Source: Haloimpatiens lingqiaonensis
GTDB taxonomy: Bacteria > Bacillota > Clostridia > Clostridiales > Clostridiaceae
Assembly (NCBI RefSeq): GCF_044502415.1
Contig: NZ_CP172402.1
Direction: 5' to 3' (one strand)
DNA length: 64,000 nt
Positions within the stretch are counted from its first letter, which is position 1. Every line of letters begins with the position of its first letter. Positions 34,394-43,050 of the stretch are shown here, in pieces. The notes under the pieces were generated by a model. It was not told the origin of the DNA, searched no databases, and saw only the letters and a program-made list of their open reading frames with translations. Position numbers and translations under genes: made by a program.

Positions 34394-35083
34394 TTAGTGA
34401 GAAATTAAAGAAAGCCGCTTATCCAGCGACTCTATAGGTGTACCTGTTTTTTGTTTTTGTTTTTTAGGTAGTTTACTAATAAGTGAGTTGGTAACCGCCA
34501 TCCTGCTAAAGATAAGGCTATCTGCCAAATCCGGTGTTTCATTTTCCATAAACATGATCTTATCTGCAAAACCAAGTTCGATGGCTTTATTTGCATTCAT
34601 CCATGATTCTGCATCCATCAGATGAGAAAGCTTTGTTCGGGAAAGACCAGTCTTTAACTCATAGGCATTAATAATACTTTCCTTAACTTCATCTAATAGA
34701 GCCTTTGCTCGCAACATTTCCTCGCTGTCACCGATGGCAATGGTCGAAGGGTTATGAATCATGATCATGGATACCGGCGACATATATACATCTCCACCCG
34801 CCATTGCAATAACGGAAGCTGCACTTGCCGCAAGCCCGTCAATTTTTACAGTGACCTTTCCTGTATAGTCCATAAGCATGTTGTAAATCTGAGCTGCTGC
34901 AAACACATCCCCGCCAGGAGAGTTAATCCACACTGTAATATCACCGGTGCCAGCCAGCAGTTCATCTTTGAACATCTTAGGTGTGACCTCATCACCCCAC
35001 CACGTTTCTTCGGATATCACTCCATTTAAATAGAGAGTGCGCCCTTCATCAGAATCTCGCACCCAATTCCAGAACTTCTTCAT
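34394..35083 (-). CDS. ClpP-like prohead protease
   Basis: A 229-residue serine protease of the ClpP/S49-like phage maturation family: the INSPGGDVFAA oxyanion segment, DGLAASAASVIAMAG with the catalytic Ser, MIHNPST with the His, and an acidic residue in the MDAESWMNANKA region. It would cut the capsid delta domain during maturation. ATG 35083 lies directly beside the real portal stop (35084-35086), consistent with coupled translation. Confidence 0.9.
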   Translation of the reverse strand: MKKFWNWVRDSDEGRTLYLNGVISEETWWGDEVTPKMFKDELLAGTGDITVWINSPGGDVFAAAQIYNMLMDYTGKVTVKIDGLAASAASVIAMAGGDVYMSPVSMIMIHNPSTIAIGDSEEMLRAKALLDEVKESIINAYELKTGLSRTKLSHLMDAESWMNANKAIELGFADKIMFMENETPDLADSLIFSRMAVTNSLISKLPKKQKQKTGTPIESLDKRLSLISH

Positions 35084-36330
35084 TTACTGACCTCCTTCGG
35101 TTTTGGCAAACGCTCCTGCGTCAGCCAATTTCGTCATATTTCCGTTAACCAGATATAAATCGCCACCTTCCTCAGCTGGGATACGGTTCATGTCACTCCA
35201 ATTCACGGATATCATTAGCTGACATCCAGCCATTTTGCCGCCCAATAGCATAGCCATTCATTCGGCTTTGATAATCGCCGCGCAGCAGACCATCTAAATT
35301 GAACTTGATGAATACTGATGTTTTCTCAGAAGGCAAAATAAGCGATTGCTGGAGACTTTGCTCCCATCTCACCACCCACGGATCGAGAGTGTATTTTACA
35401 AACTCCAAAGACTGCTGCTCGATATTAGAGAAGCTAGATTTCTCAAGATCTCCCACCATATGGGGAGGCACACGGAAAATCCTTGCAATCTCATTGATTT
35501 GAAATTTCCGTGTTTCTAAAAACTGAGCCTGTTCTGGAGGTATACCGATGGCTTGAAACTTCATGCCCTCTTCCAATACAGCGATTTTATGTGCCTTAGC
35601 TGTGCCTTGGTAAGCACTATTCCAGCTATCCTTCACTCTCTGTATGTCTTTAATTACTCCCGGGTGCTCCAGCACACCGCCGGGATTGGCTCCATTAGCA
35701 AAGAATGCCGCACCGTACTCTTCAGTAGCAAGTGACATACCGATTGCATTTTTTGCCATAGCAATAGGGCTATAGCCAATGAGTCCATCAAAACCTAAAC
35801 CTGGTATGTGAAGTACATCATCTTTGCGAAGTGTGACATAGCCTCCCTTTGGATTCAGGCCACTTTCGTCTGTATCCCGGTAGTAGGTATAAACCAGTTC
35901 ACCATTTGATGCTCGACTTACTTCCATCTTGTTAGGAAGTAGGGGATAAAGCGCAATTGCCTGGCCACGACCATTTCGAACTATCTGTGCATAAGCATTA
36001 CCCCAAAGTAAAAGATGACTCATCAGTGTTTCTCGAAACACAAATGAAGTCATCTCTGGATTTGGTTCATCATGAAGAAGGTAATACAAAGGGTGGAAAG
36101 GAATCTTTTTTTTCACCTCCATCAGAACGATATCTATATACATGTAGTGGCAGTCCAGCAATAGCTTCAGCTAGTATTCTTACGCAGGCATACACCGCTG
36201 TTGCTTGCATTGCAGTACGCTCATTTACTGTTTTGCCAGATGATGTACCGCCGAATAGGAAGGAAAATGCGCTACCCACACGGTTTTGCGGTTTGTCCCT
36301 TGAACGAAACAGTCCTTTTAATAAATTCAT
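35084..36330 (-). pseudogene. Phage portal protein, two single-base insertions
   Basis: Portal forms the dodecameric channel for DNA. ATG 36330 (GGAGGTGAG upstream) begins NLLKGLFRSRDKP and runs to a run of eight A (36106-36113 on the plus strand as T), where the frame breaks; seven A would give EKKIPFHPLYYLL. The frame then continues through NAYAQIVRNGRGQAIALYPL and FRVPPHMVGDLE to a TGA near 35193, where one extra base (about 35195) hides the tail ELEDMNRIPAEEGGDLYLV, ending TAA 35084. Corrected length is about 414 residues, normal for HK97-type portals. Confidence 0.88.
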
Positions 36331-36380
36331 AGGCCTCACCTCCAAATTGAAAGAATTACACCACAAACAATCATTGAAAT

Positions 36381-37986
36381 TTATAGAATTATTAAACCTC
36401 TCTCGTCATACACCGAGTCTCCACTATTACCTGGTCCACAGCGGATGGCGCGGTCGAGTGCCATAATAGTTGCCACTGCTCCATCTATTTTTTCTGTACT
36501 TTTTTCCTTGTCCGGTTTTATATTTCCAGCCGGATCTGTTTTTATATAGATGTTATCCATCATCCACCGTAGTACTGGATGCCCGCCGTGTGCTATTCTT
36601 TCTTCTAATGTCAGCTTCATAAGTTCCTTTGTAGGTGGTGACATATCTTTAAAACCTTGACCGAAAGGAACTACAGTAAAGCCTAACCCTTCAAGATTTT
36701 GCACCATCTGAACAGCGCCCCAGCGGTCAAAAGCAATCTCTCGAATGTTGTACTTTTCCCCCAGTTCTTCAATGAATTTTTCAATGTATCCATAATGGAC
36801 TACATTTCCCTCGGTGGTTAAAATATAGCCTTGCTTCTCCCAAAGGTCGTATTGCACGTGGTCTCGTCGAACTCGGAGGTCAATATTATACTTCCGGCAT
36901 CCAAAAATACGGGAGAACGGTATATTTATCTGTTTCATCTTCCGGTGGGAACACCAGCACGAAGGCTGTAATGTCAGTGGTAGAGGATAAATCAAGTCCT
37001 CCATAGCATACTCTACCTTCAAGGCTCTCTGGTTTTACTGGAAACGCACAGGCATCCCACTTTGCCATTGGCATCCAACGGACAGATTGCTTAACCCACT
37101 GGTTCAGACGCAGCTGTCGAAAGCTATTTTCCTCAGCAGGGTTCTGCTTTGCACTTTCACAAGCGGCTCTAACTTTATCGATACTTACTGTAATTCCTAA
37201 GCTTGGATTTGCTTTCTTCCATACTTTAGGATCAGTCCAATCATCCTCTTCTTTGGCACCGTAGATTACGGGATAAAAAGTAGGATCGTATTTTCTGCCC
37301 TCAATAATATCAACCGCTTTTTGGTGTGTTTCATAGCAGATACTCTGGGTATCCGTCCCTGCAGTGGTGATAAGAAAATATAGCGGTTGGGTTCTCGCAT
37401 CACCAGACCCTTTTGTCATAACATCAAATAGTTTCCTATTTGGCTGAGTATGAAGTTCATCAAAAACAACACCATGTATATTGAAGCCGTGTTTTGAATA
37501 GGCTTCAGCCGACAATACCTGATAAAAGCTGTTGGTCGGCAGGTACACCAGTCGTTTAGTTGAAGCCAGCAACTTCACTCGTTTATTCAGCGCTGGACAC
37601 ATCCGCACCATATCGGCTGCTACTTCAAATACAATTGATGCCTGCTGGCGATCTGCGGCACAACCGTATACCTCTGCTCGTTCTTCACCATCTCCACAAG
37701 TGAGGAGAAGTGCGATTGCTGCTGCAAGCTCGCTTTTTCCCATCTTTTTAGGTATTTCTATATAAGCCGTGTTAAACTGCCGGTATCCATTAGGTTTTAA
37801 GATACCGAATAAATCACGGACAATTTGCTCCTGCCAATCGATAAGTTCAAAAGGCTTGCCTGCCCATGAACCTTTCGTATGGGAGAGTGCTTCGATAAAA
37901 GCCACAGCGTAATCAGCAGCGTCCTTATCGTAATATGACCCTTCAGCTATAAAGGCGGTCGGCTTATATTTCTTCAGTTTCCGCAT
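36381..37986 (-). pseudogene. Terminase large subunit, one single-base insertion
   Basis: The packaging motor and nuclease. ATG 37986 begins RKLKKYKPTAFIAEG. The ATPase has EIPKKMGKSELAA (Walker A-like) and VVFDELHTQ (Walker B and Glu). The nuclease domain begins GGLDLSSTTDITAFVLV. The frame breaks after YFWMPE near 36890; removing one base continues DNIDLRVRRDHVQYDLWEKQG and runs to ERGLIIL at 36381. Corrected length is about 534 residues. The rest of the sequence shows no decay. Confidence 0.88.
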
Positions 37987-38074
37987 AAACACCGCCCCTT
38001 TTATGGAAAAGGACATAAGAAAAGAGCCTCAATCCTATAGATGAAGCCCTTTTCTCTATCCTATTTAGATTTAG

Positions 38075-38263
38075 TTATTTCTTTTTATCCACTTCACCCG
38101 TCAGTATGAAATGGGCATATTCTGCTTTATGGTCTATTAAATAGACTACCAATTCATAAAACCCTCGTTCATTTGCCTCATACTGTACTCGGTCCACATC
38201 AAACATATTTGTGACTCCACTTTCTCGGATGGAAAGGATTTGTTGCTTAATTATCTCATTCAT
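38075..38263 (-). CDS. DUF5049-like small phage protein
   Basis: A 62-residue protein, MNEIIKQQILSIRESGVTNMF, then VQYEANERGFYELVVYLIDHKAEYAHFIL, resembling the DUF5049 family frequent beside terminases in clostridial prophages. No known function. It overlaps the gamma-glutamylcyclotransferase-like gene by four bases and probably shares its message. Confidence 0.7.
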   Translation of the reverse strand: MNEIIKQQILSIRESGVTNMFDVDRVQYEANERGFYELVVYLIDHKAEYAHFILTGEVDKKK

Positions 38264-38715
38264 TGGCTACACTCCTCCGATTCTATTGAATCGGTTGTCG
38301 CTTTGCGCAGGATTTCCACATCGAAGCCCGCACTCTTATAGCCTTCTAAAATTGTACTGTAATAATAACAACTCGGCTGTCCAAGCGGTCTACCATCATT
38401 CATGATGTAGACCATCGCCTTGACGGTTTTGCTTCCCAACTTCACTTTTATTGTTTCCTTTCGATAAAGGAACGGCCATCCCTCGTAACGGTCAAGTGCC
38501 GCTTCATCGGTCGGTGTAATCTCCCAAACTAAAACTGGTACGTTGCCACCCTCAAAAGGCTCGATTGTCGCCACAGCGCCCGCGTGTGCCCCTCTAAATA
38601 ATAGGCGGTGGTCATTGATTTGACTTGCTCCTACCACCTTCGCTGTGGGGCATCTGTCGGCCATTTGCTTTAGATTAAGGTTGGAGCCATAGGCAAGGTA
38701 TAATTTATTCTTCAT
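38260..38715 (-). CDS. Gamma-glutamylcyclotransferase-like protein (AIG2 fold)
   Basis: A 151-residue protein with the hallmark N-terminal YLAYGSNLN (5-13), a Glu in the LDRYEGWPFLYRKE segment at the catalytic position of the family, and a C-terminal helix. Such enzymes cyclise gamma-glutamyl amines, releasing 5-oxoproline. In phages they are often encoded with amidoligases, as here, suggesting removal or turnover of a peptide or amine tag. ATG 38715 with GGAGG upstream. Confidence 0.85.
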   Translation of the reverse strand: MKNKLYLAYGSNLNLKQMADRCPTAKVVGASQINDHRLLFRGAHAGAVATIEPFEGGNVPVLVWEITPTDEAALDRYEGWPFLYRKETIKVKLGSKTVKAMVYIMNDGRPLGQPSCYYYSTILEGYKSAGFDVEILRKATTDSIESEECSQ

Positions 38716-38753
38716 TGTAATCCTCCTTCTTAGCTTTGTGGGTTAGGGGCAGC

Positions 38754-39654
38754 TCAGGCCGCCCGAAACCGCCATGCAGCTGAACCCGAAAGTGCTGCTG
38801 TCAAATGTTCTCTGCAGTTTGCAAATTCATCTCCAATGAAACCAATCCGGTTTAGATAGGTTCTCATGGCAAATTTCTCGTTTTCCACCTGCGGTTTCTT
38901 TGCTGATGCACACTTTTGTGTTAAGGCTTGGTGGTTGATGGCAAGTGCTAGAACAATGTAGCTTCTTATCTTTCCTGCATGAAGTTCGCTATTGAACCCT
39001 CTAAGTTCAACTGTATGGTTTCCGGTAAAAAAGCTGTGAAGGTTGAGGAAATGGTAGCGGCTGTTGTGGTAATGAGTGTTTCTACTCTCGCTGTAGCCCT
39101 CGTACCAAATGTCCTCAATTTGTCTCATGGTTCTAGGCTTTTTACGGTTCATCTTCTCAACCAAAATACTGTCCATCTTTTTGCAGTAACTCATTCTCTG
39201 CGGTGCAATCTGAAGTGCTTTATAAAATAAGTCATTTTTGCTTGCAATGATATTTACAAAGTTTCGAATGCTTCGTGGGGTATGTTCAGCACCGTCTAGA
39301 TGAATGTGAATTCCGCAAGATGTATTTGTAAAGGCTCCAGCTTTGCGAAGCTTTCTTACTAGCTCCTGCAAAGTTTCAATGTCCATCCCGGTAGGTTAGG
39401 ATTGGACTAACCAGCTCAACGCTATAATCTCTACCTGCAGCTACTTTTCTTCTACCTTCTTTTCTTTGGCAGTTGATGCTCCCATCGTACATAAACTTCC
39501 ACACTCGACCATCTGGAGTTTTTACCTTCTTGGTGTCGTAGTATGTCCCGCCTTCACTGTAAATGCCTTGCAAATACTCTGCAGCGACTCTAGCCGCCCT
39601 TTCCCTTGTAATCCCGGTAAATTCAATCTCAATCCCGAATTTTGCACTTAACAT
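38754..39654 (-). pseudogene. Amidoligase-family enzyme, one single-base insertion
   Basis: Two frames join at about 39376-39386. The first, MLSAKFGIEIEFTGITRE..., holds the ATP-grasp-like/glutamine synthetase-like core start (GIEIEFTG) to SVELVSPILTYR. The second continues DIETLQELVRKLRKAGAF with CGIHIHLDGAEHT, and a C-terminal NHTVELRGF. Deleting one base gives about 299 residues. Amidoligases of this COG5616/amidoligase_2 type form amide bonds using ATP and are proposed to tag peptides or cell-wall units. Neighbours are the cyclotransferase-like gene and a DUF4314 gene. Confidence 0.85.
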
Positions 39655-39695
39655 CGTATCTCGCTCCTTTTAAAGTGTGTTTGTCCTTTCGGCAT

Positions 39696-39719
39696 GTACA
39701 TATATCACTCTAAAAGGCT
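39696..39719 (-). promoter_or_regulatory. Shared 5' motif, copy 1 (upstream of amidoligase)
   Basis: On the plus strand GTACATATATCACTCTAAAAGGCT-like sequence (positions given), present almost unchanged at 40831-40858. Read on the minus strand, AGCCTTTTAGAGTGATATATG precedes the ribosome binding site by about 20 bases. It could be a promoter (TATATG as -10) or a binding site. Confidence 0.55.
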
Positions 39720-39789
39720 TATATAGCAAGACAATTCTGCAATATAAATCTACATATTTACTGCCATATTGGGCTTAAAATGTGTATTT

Positions 39790-40017
39790 TTATTCTTCGA
39801 TTTTCTTGCATAAATCCTCTCCAAAGACCACTCCAAGAGAACTGCCTGAATCCCAACTGACGTGGATAGTTCCCATATCATCAACACTAGTAACCGTACC
39901 TTTATCTCCTGGCTGAAGCTTGGTATAAGGGTCATTCATCTTAAGTAGCATGACACGAGTTCCTGGAGTGTAATAACTTCTAAGTTGCTTTAGCATTTCT
40001 GGATGAATGATATTCAT
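39790..40017 (-). CDS. DUF4314 protein
   Basis: A 75-residue protein: YYTPGTRVMLLKMNDPYTKLQ, then GDKGTVTSVDDMGTIHVSWDSG. The pattern is an SH3-like beta barrel, as in DUF4314. These small proteins sit in conjugative-element and prophage modules with amidoligase or virulence-related genes. It overlaps the upstream gene stop by one base. Function unknown; nucleic acid or protein binding is possible. Confidence 0.75.
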   Translation of the reverse strand: MNIIHPEMLKQLRSYYTPGTRVMLLKMNDPYTKLQPGDKGTVTSVDDMGTIHVSWDSGSSLGVVFGEDLCKKIEE

Positions 40018-40805
40018 TATTCACTCACCTCCTGATGCTTGGCACTTCCGCTTTTGAAGGCAGAGCTACCCGACAGTTTGGAGAGGAGAATTTTTCGTTC
40101 TGTTTTGTATTCTGGCCCGATAAAGCCAAGTCTTAGAAGGAAACAACGGAAAGCGTACTTTTCATTCTCCACTGATTTCTCGGTCGAGTTGACGCGGGTC
40201 TGTTTCTTTGCCATTTCACAAAGTGCTGTTACAAAGTGGGTATAAGCCTTAACCTCCTCTGCGGAGCACTCACTCTGGAACCAAGGGAAGGTTATAAATT
40301 CCTCATTTATGATAATGGGAATAGAGTCAGTATCAAGTGCTTTCTTTATAAGGGTTTCTTTGCTTTCTACCAATCCTTTTAGGTTACCAAGTGCAGTTTC
40401 GCTAAAACCCTCCCTCGGCATTTGAATAATCAAACTAATAGCTTCTTCGGTTTCATTTGATTCGTTGTATACGGGAGGTTCTTCGTAATCACTATTTGGA
40501 TTTACCCTACCCCCAAGAGCCGCTTCATTGGGAACTTGAATATTTTCAAGAACAGGCTCTGCTGCTGGAAGTGGTGTGTCAAATTCTACTGTAACCGCCT
40601 TAAAGTCATGAAGGCCTAATAGATTATTAACCAGTTCAGAATTATCTGGTCCTCTGACTACCCCGTTTTTGTCAATGTTGTAGTCTGCCACTTCATATGC
40701 AAATGTAGGTGCTCCAAGATATCTTGCAGGAGCATTCAGTTTTTGGCTGATTGCGTTGACTAGCTCTTTTCTTTTTGCTCCTGTGACATTATAATTTATC
40801 TGCAT
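40017..40805 (-). CDS. Virulence-related-like phage/element protein
   Basis: A 262-residue protein. The N-terminus (MQINYNVTGAKRKELVNAISQKL) and a segment YEVADYNIDKNGVVRGPDN form a recognisable domain of uncharacterised 'virulence-related' proteins carried by clostridial elements. The C-terminal about 60 residues (KYAFRCFLLRLGFIGPEYKTERKILLSKLSG) are very like the C-terminus of the amidoligase (FAMRTYLNRIGFIGDEFANCREHLTAALSG). So the two share a terminal domain and may have arisen by fusion or duplication. ATG 40805. Confidence 0.6.
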   Translation of the reverse strand: MQINYNVTGAKRKELVNAISQKLNAPARYLGAPTFAYEVADYNIDKNGVVRGPDNSELVNNLLGLHDFKAVTVEFDTPLPAAEPVLENIQVPNEAALGGRVNPNSDYEEPPVYNESNETEEAISLIIQMPREGFSETALGNLKGLVESKETLIKKALDTDSIPIIINEEFITFPWFQSECSAEEVKAYTHFVTALCEMAKKQTRVNSTEKSVENEKYAFRCFLLRLGFIGPEYKTERKILLSKLSGSSAFKSGSAKHQEVSE

Positions 40806-40830
40806 TTTTTATACCGCCTTTCTATTTTCG

Positions 40831-40858
40831 GTACATACATATATCACTCTAAAGGCTG
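40831..40858 (-). promoter_or_regulatory. Shared 5' motif, copy 2 (upstream of virulence-related-like gene)
   Basis: TACATATATCACTCTAAAGGCT-like sequence matching the copy at 39696-39719 except for one missing A. It ends about 26 bases before the ATG at 40805. Two identical leaders for neighbouring genes suggest a shared regulator or promoter. Confidence 0.55.
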
Positions 40859-40906
40859 TTAATATCAAGTCATTTAGAGCATCTTTCTGTAGAAAATACT
40901 CTTCCA

Positions 40907-42145
40907 TTAATCGGCGGTAGCAACGTCTGGCAGGTCACAATATCTTATTTTCGAACCATCTCTTAAAAGAAACACACTGTCTGAGTTTCCAACTTGCTCA
41001 ATATACCTTTTCACAATGACATCACAGTACTTTTCATCCAGTTCAATGGTGTAGCAGATTCTATCTGTCTGCTCACAAGCAATCAGTGTACTTCCTGAAC
41101 CTCCAAAAGGGTCTAACACTATACTATTTGTTAGGCTTGAGTTCATAATTGGATAAGCAATTAAGGAAACAGGCTTCATCGTTGGGTGGTCTGCATTCTT
41201 TTTAGGTTTATCAAATTCCCAGATAGTTGATTGCTTGCGGTCTGAATACCAGAGATGCTTACCCTTCTTTTTCCAACCAAAGAGTACTGGTTCATGCTGC
41301 CACTGATAAGGAGATCTTCCAAGAACCAAGGATTGCTTCTTCCAAATACAAGTACCAGAAAGATAAAAACCTGCATCGACAAATGCCTTTCTAAAATTAA
41401 GTCCCTCTGTATCGGCATGGAATACATAAATGCTTCCATCTGTTGCCAGTGCTGTTTCAATATTTATAAAGGCATCTAACAGAAACTTATAAAAAGCATC
41501 ATTTGCCATATTATCGTTCTTGATTTTCCCTGCAGTACCTTCATAGTTAACATTGTATGGGGGATCAGTTACCACCAGATTAGCAACTTTTCCATCCATT
41601 AATGTATTGAATGTCTCCTTATTTGTACTATCTCCACATACCAGTCTGTGCCTACCAAGTATCCAAACATCCCCTAAACGCGAAATAGCGGGCTTATTCA
41701 GCTCGCTATCTATATCAAAATCGTCTTCTTTTATTTTGTCTTTTAAAGAATCCTTGAAAAGATCATCCAGTTCTCCTGGATCAAATCCAGTCAGAGATAC
41801 ATCAAAGTCTGCAGCGTTTAAATCTGTAATAAGAAGTGCCAGTTTTTCCTTATCCCATTCTCCGCTTATTTTATTCAATGCAATATTAAGAGCCTTCTCC
41901 TTTTCCTCATCCATCTCTACAACTACACAATCCACTACATCCATACCCATGCTCAGTAGAACTTTCAGTCTCTGATGGCCACCAACCACTCTACCTGTAG
42001 TTTTATTCCAAATAATTGGTTCAACATACCCAAACTCCTCAAATGACCTTTTTAGTTTTTCATACTCTGGATCTCCTGGCCTTAAATCCTTTCTAGGATT
42101 ATAGTCGGCAGGGATCAACTTCTTGATAGAAATCTTATCTATATT
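40907..42145 (-). CDS. ParB-domain fused DNA methyltransferase
   Basis: A 412-residue protein from ATG 42145, after GGGAGG. Residues 1-150 form a ParB/sulfiredoxin-like nuclease domain (IKKLIPADYNPRKDL, then VVGGHQRLKVLL). Residues 160-400 are a beta-class N6-adenine or N4-cytosine methylase: VVTDPPYNVNYEG first and LDPFGGSGST near the C-terminus. DPPY favours adenine. Such fusions in phages protect packaged DNA from restriction. The phage also carries a SAM synthetase nearby. Confidence 0.92.
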   Translation of the reverse strand, partial: NIDKISIKKLIPADYNPRKDLRPGDPEYEKLKRSFEEFGYVEPIIWNKTTGRVVGGHQRLKVLLSMGMDVVDCVVVEMDEEKEKALNIALNKISGEWDKEKLALLITDLNAADFDVSLTGFDPGELDDLFKDSLKDKIKEDDFDIDSELNKPAISRLGDVWILGRHRLVCGDSTNKETFNTLMDGKVANLVVTDPPYNVNYEGTAGKIKNDNMANDAFYKFLLDAFINIETALATDGSIYVFHADTEGLNFRKAFVDAGFYLSGTCIWKKQSLVLGRSPYQWQHEPVLFGWKKKGKHLWYSDRKQSTIWEFDKPKKNADHPTMKPVSLIAYPIMNSSLTNSIVLDPFGGSGSTLIACEQTDRICYTIELDEKYCDVIVKRYIEQVGNSDSVFLLRDGSKIRYCDLPDVATAD

Positions 42146-42227
42146 CATGCTAACCTCCCAAAATAAAAACACGCCTCATTTAATAGAAGCGTGTTATTGA
42201 TTGATGAATCTTTAAGTTTTGCTTTTA

Positions 42228-42821
42228 CTATTTGAATATATCCCAGTTGTTATAATAGGCAGACATATCTTTTTCCGTCTCTCTGACCTCAAGTGGTTTA
42301 CCATCCTTTGTTACTCGGAAATAGAAGTGGAGTTTTTTGTTGGCATCATAAGCCTTATCGTCAAACTCATTAATAAGGTCTTCACGTTTAAAAATAAAGT
42401 AATGGAATTCACCCTCTTTGCCTTCAACTACAAAGATGAAATATGGGAAATCTGGATTATCTATTTCTTTATCAAATACAGTATGCCATCCAGAGCAAAT
42501 TACCTCATCGCTATCAGTGTATGAACGACTATATGAAACCTTGATATTGTATGATTTCCCATTCTTACTTGCTACAATACCACTTCCTTCAGAGCGATTT
42601 CCTTTTCGAACACTATACCCATACTTTTCTTCTAGAATTGCCATAATCTCTCTGCGGGTTCGTTTCCTTCCACTTTCCTTTTTTTCTTCTCCGCTAGTTA
42701 CATCATCTTCACCCTCATCTTTGTTTTGCAACTCTTGCTGGTATTCTTGTAACATATCTACTTTTTCTTCCAGGTCCTTTATCCGTGTAAGCATTTCAAG
42801 AATTACTTTTTCATAATTCAT
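42228..42821 (-). CDS. Hypothetical phage protein with coiled coil and mixed alpha/beta domain
   Basis: A 197-residue protein. Residues 1-40 form a coiled coil (ILEMLTRIKDLEEKVDMLQEY), followed by an acidic-to-basic linker (about 40-58) and a domain from about 60 with EIMAILEEKYGYSVRKGNRSEG and a strand-rich middle (SGIVASKNGKSYNIKVSYSRSY). The helical part could bind DNA. ATG 42821 with AAAGGAGGTG upstream. The region in front has repeated TTTAGATAAA motifs, which it may bind; that is inferred. Family unrecognised. Confidence 0.6.
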   Translation of the reverse strand: MNYEKVILEMLTRIKDLEEKVDMLQEYQQELQNKDEGEDDVTSGEEKKESGRKRTRREIMAILEEKYGYSVRKGNRSEGSGIVASKNGKSYNIKVSYSRSYTDSDEVICSGWHTVFDKEIDNPDFPYFIFVVEGKEGEFHYFIFKREDLINEFDDKAYDANKKLHFYFRVTKDGKPLEVRETEKDMSAYYNNWDIFK

Positions 42822-42839
42822 CGTAACACCTCCTTTAAT

Positions 42840-42953
42840 TTATCTAATTTAATCATATGTTATTTTTGATTTTTTGTCAATGATAAATTTAGATAAATTA
42901 ATGATAAATTATGGTTATTTAGATAAAGTTGATTCTGTGCTTTCTAGATAAAA
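42840..42953 (-). repeat. Cluster of TTAGATAA motifs upstream of the coiled-coil gene
   Basis: Four copies of TTAGATAA or its complement: TTATCTAA (42840-42847), TTTAGATAAA (42888-42897 and 42918-42927) and CTAGATAAAA (42944-42953). Two TGATAAATT copies lie between. Centre spacing between copies 2, 3 and 4 is about 30 and 26 bases. The layout is that of an operator array. Confidence 0.55.
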
Positions 42954-43050
42954 AGTCTGGAGCATTTTTTTCTAGCAGATAACTACTTATACATATTCCC
43001 TATCTACATATTTTTCCACCGCTGCTTTTAATTCATTGTATCTATCAACA

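Noticed and set aside
36106..36113. Treating the portal break as proven programmed slippage
   Set aside because: Nine other single-base insertions in this window lie outside homopolymers of this length, so an error process common to all is simpler.
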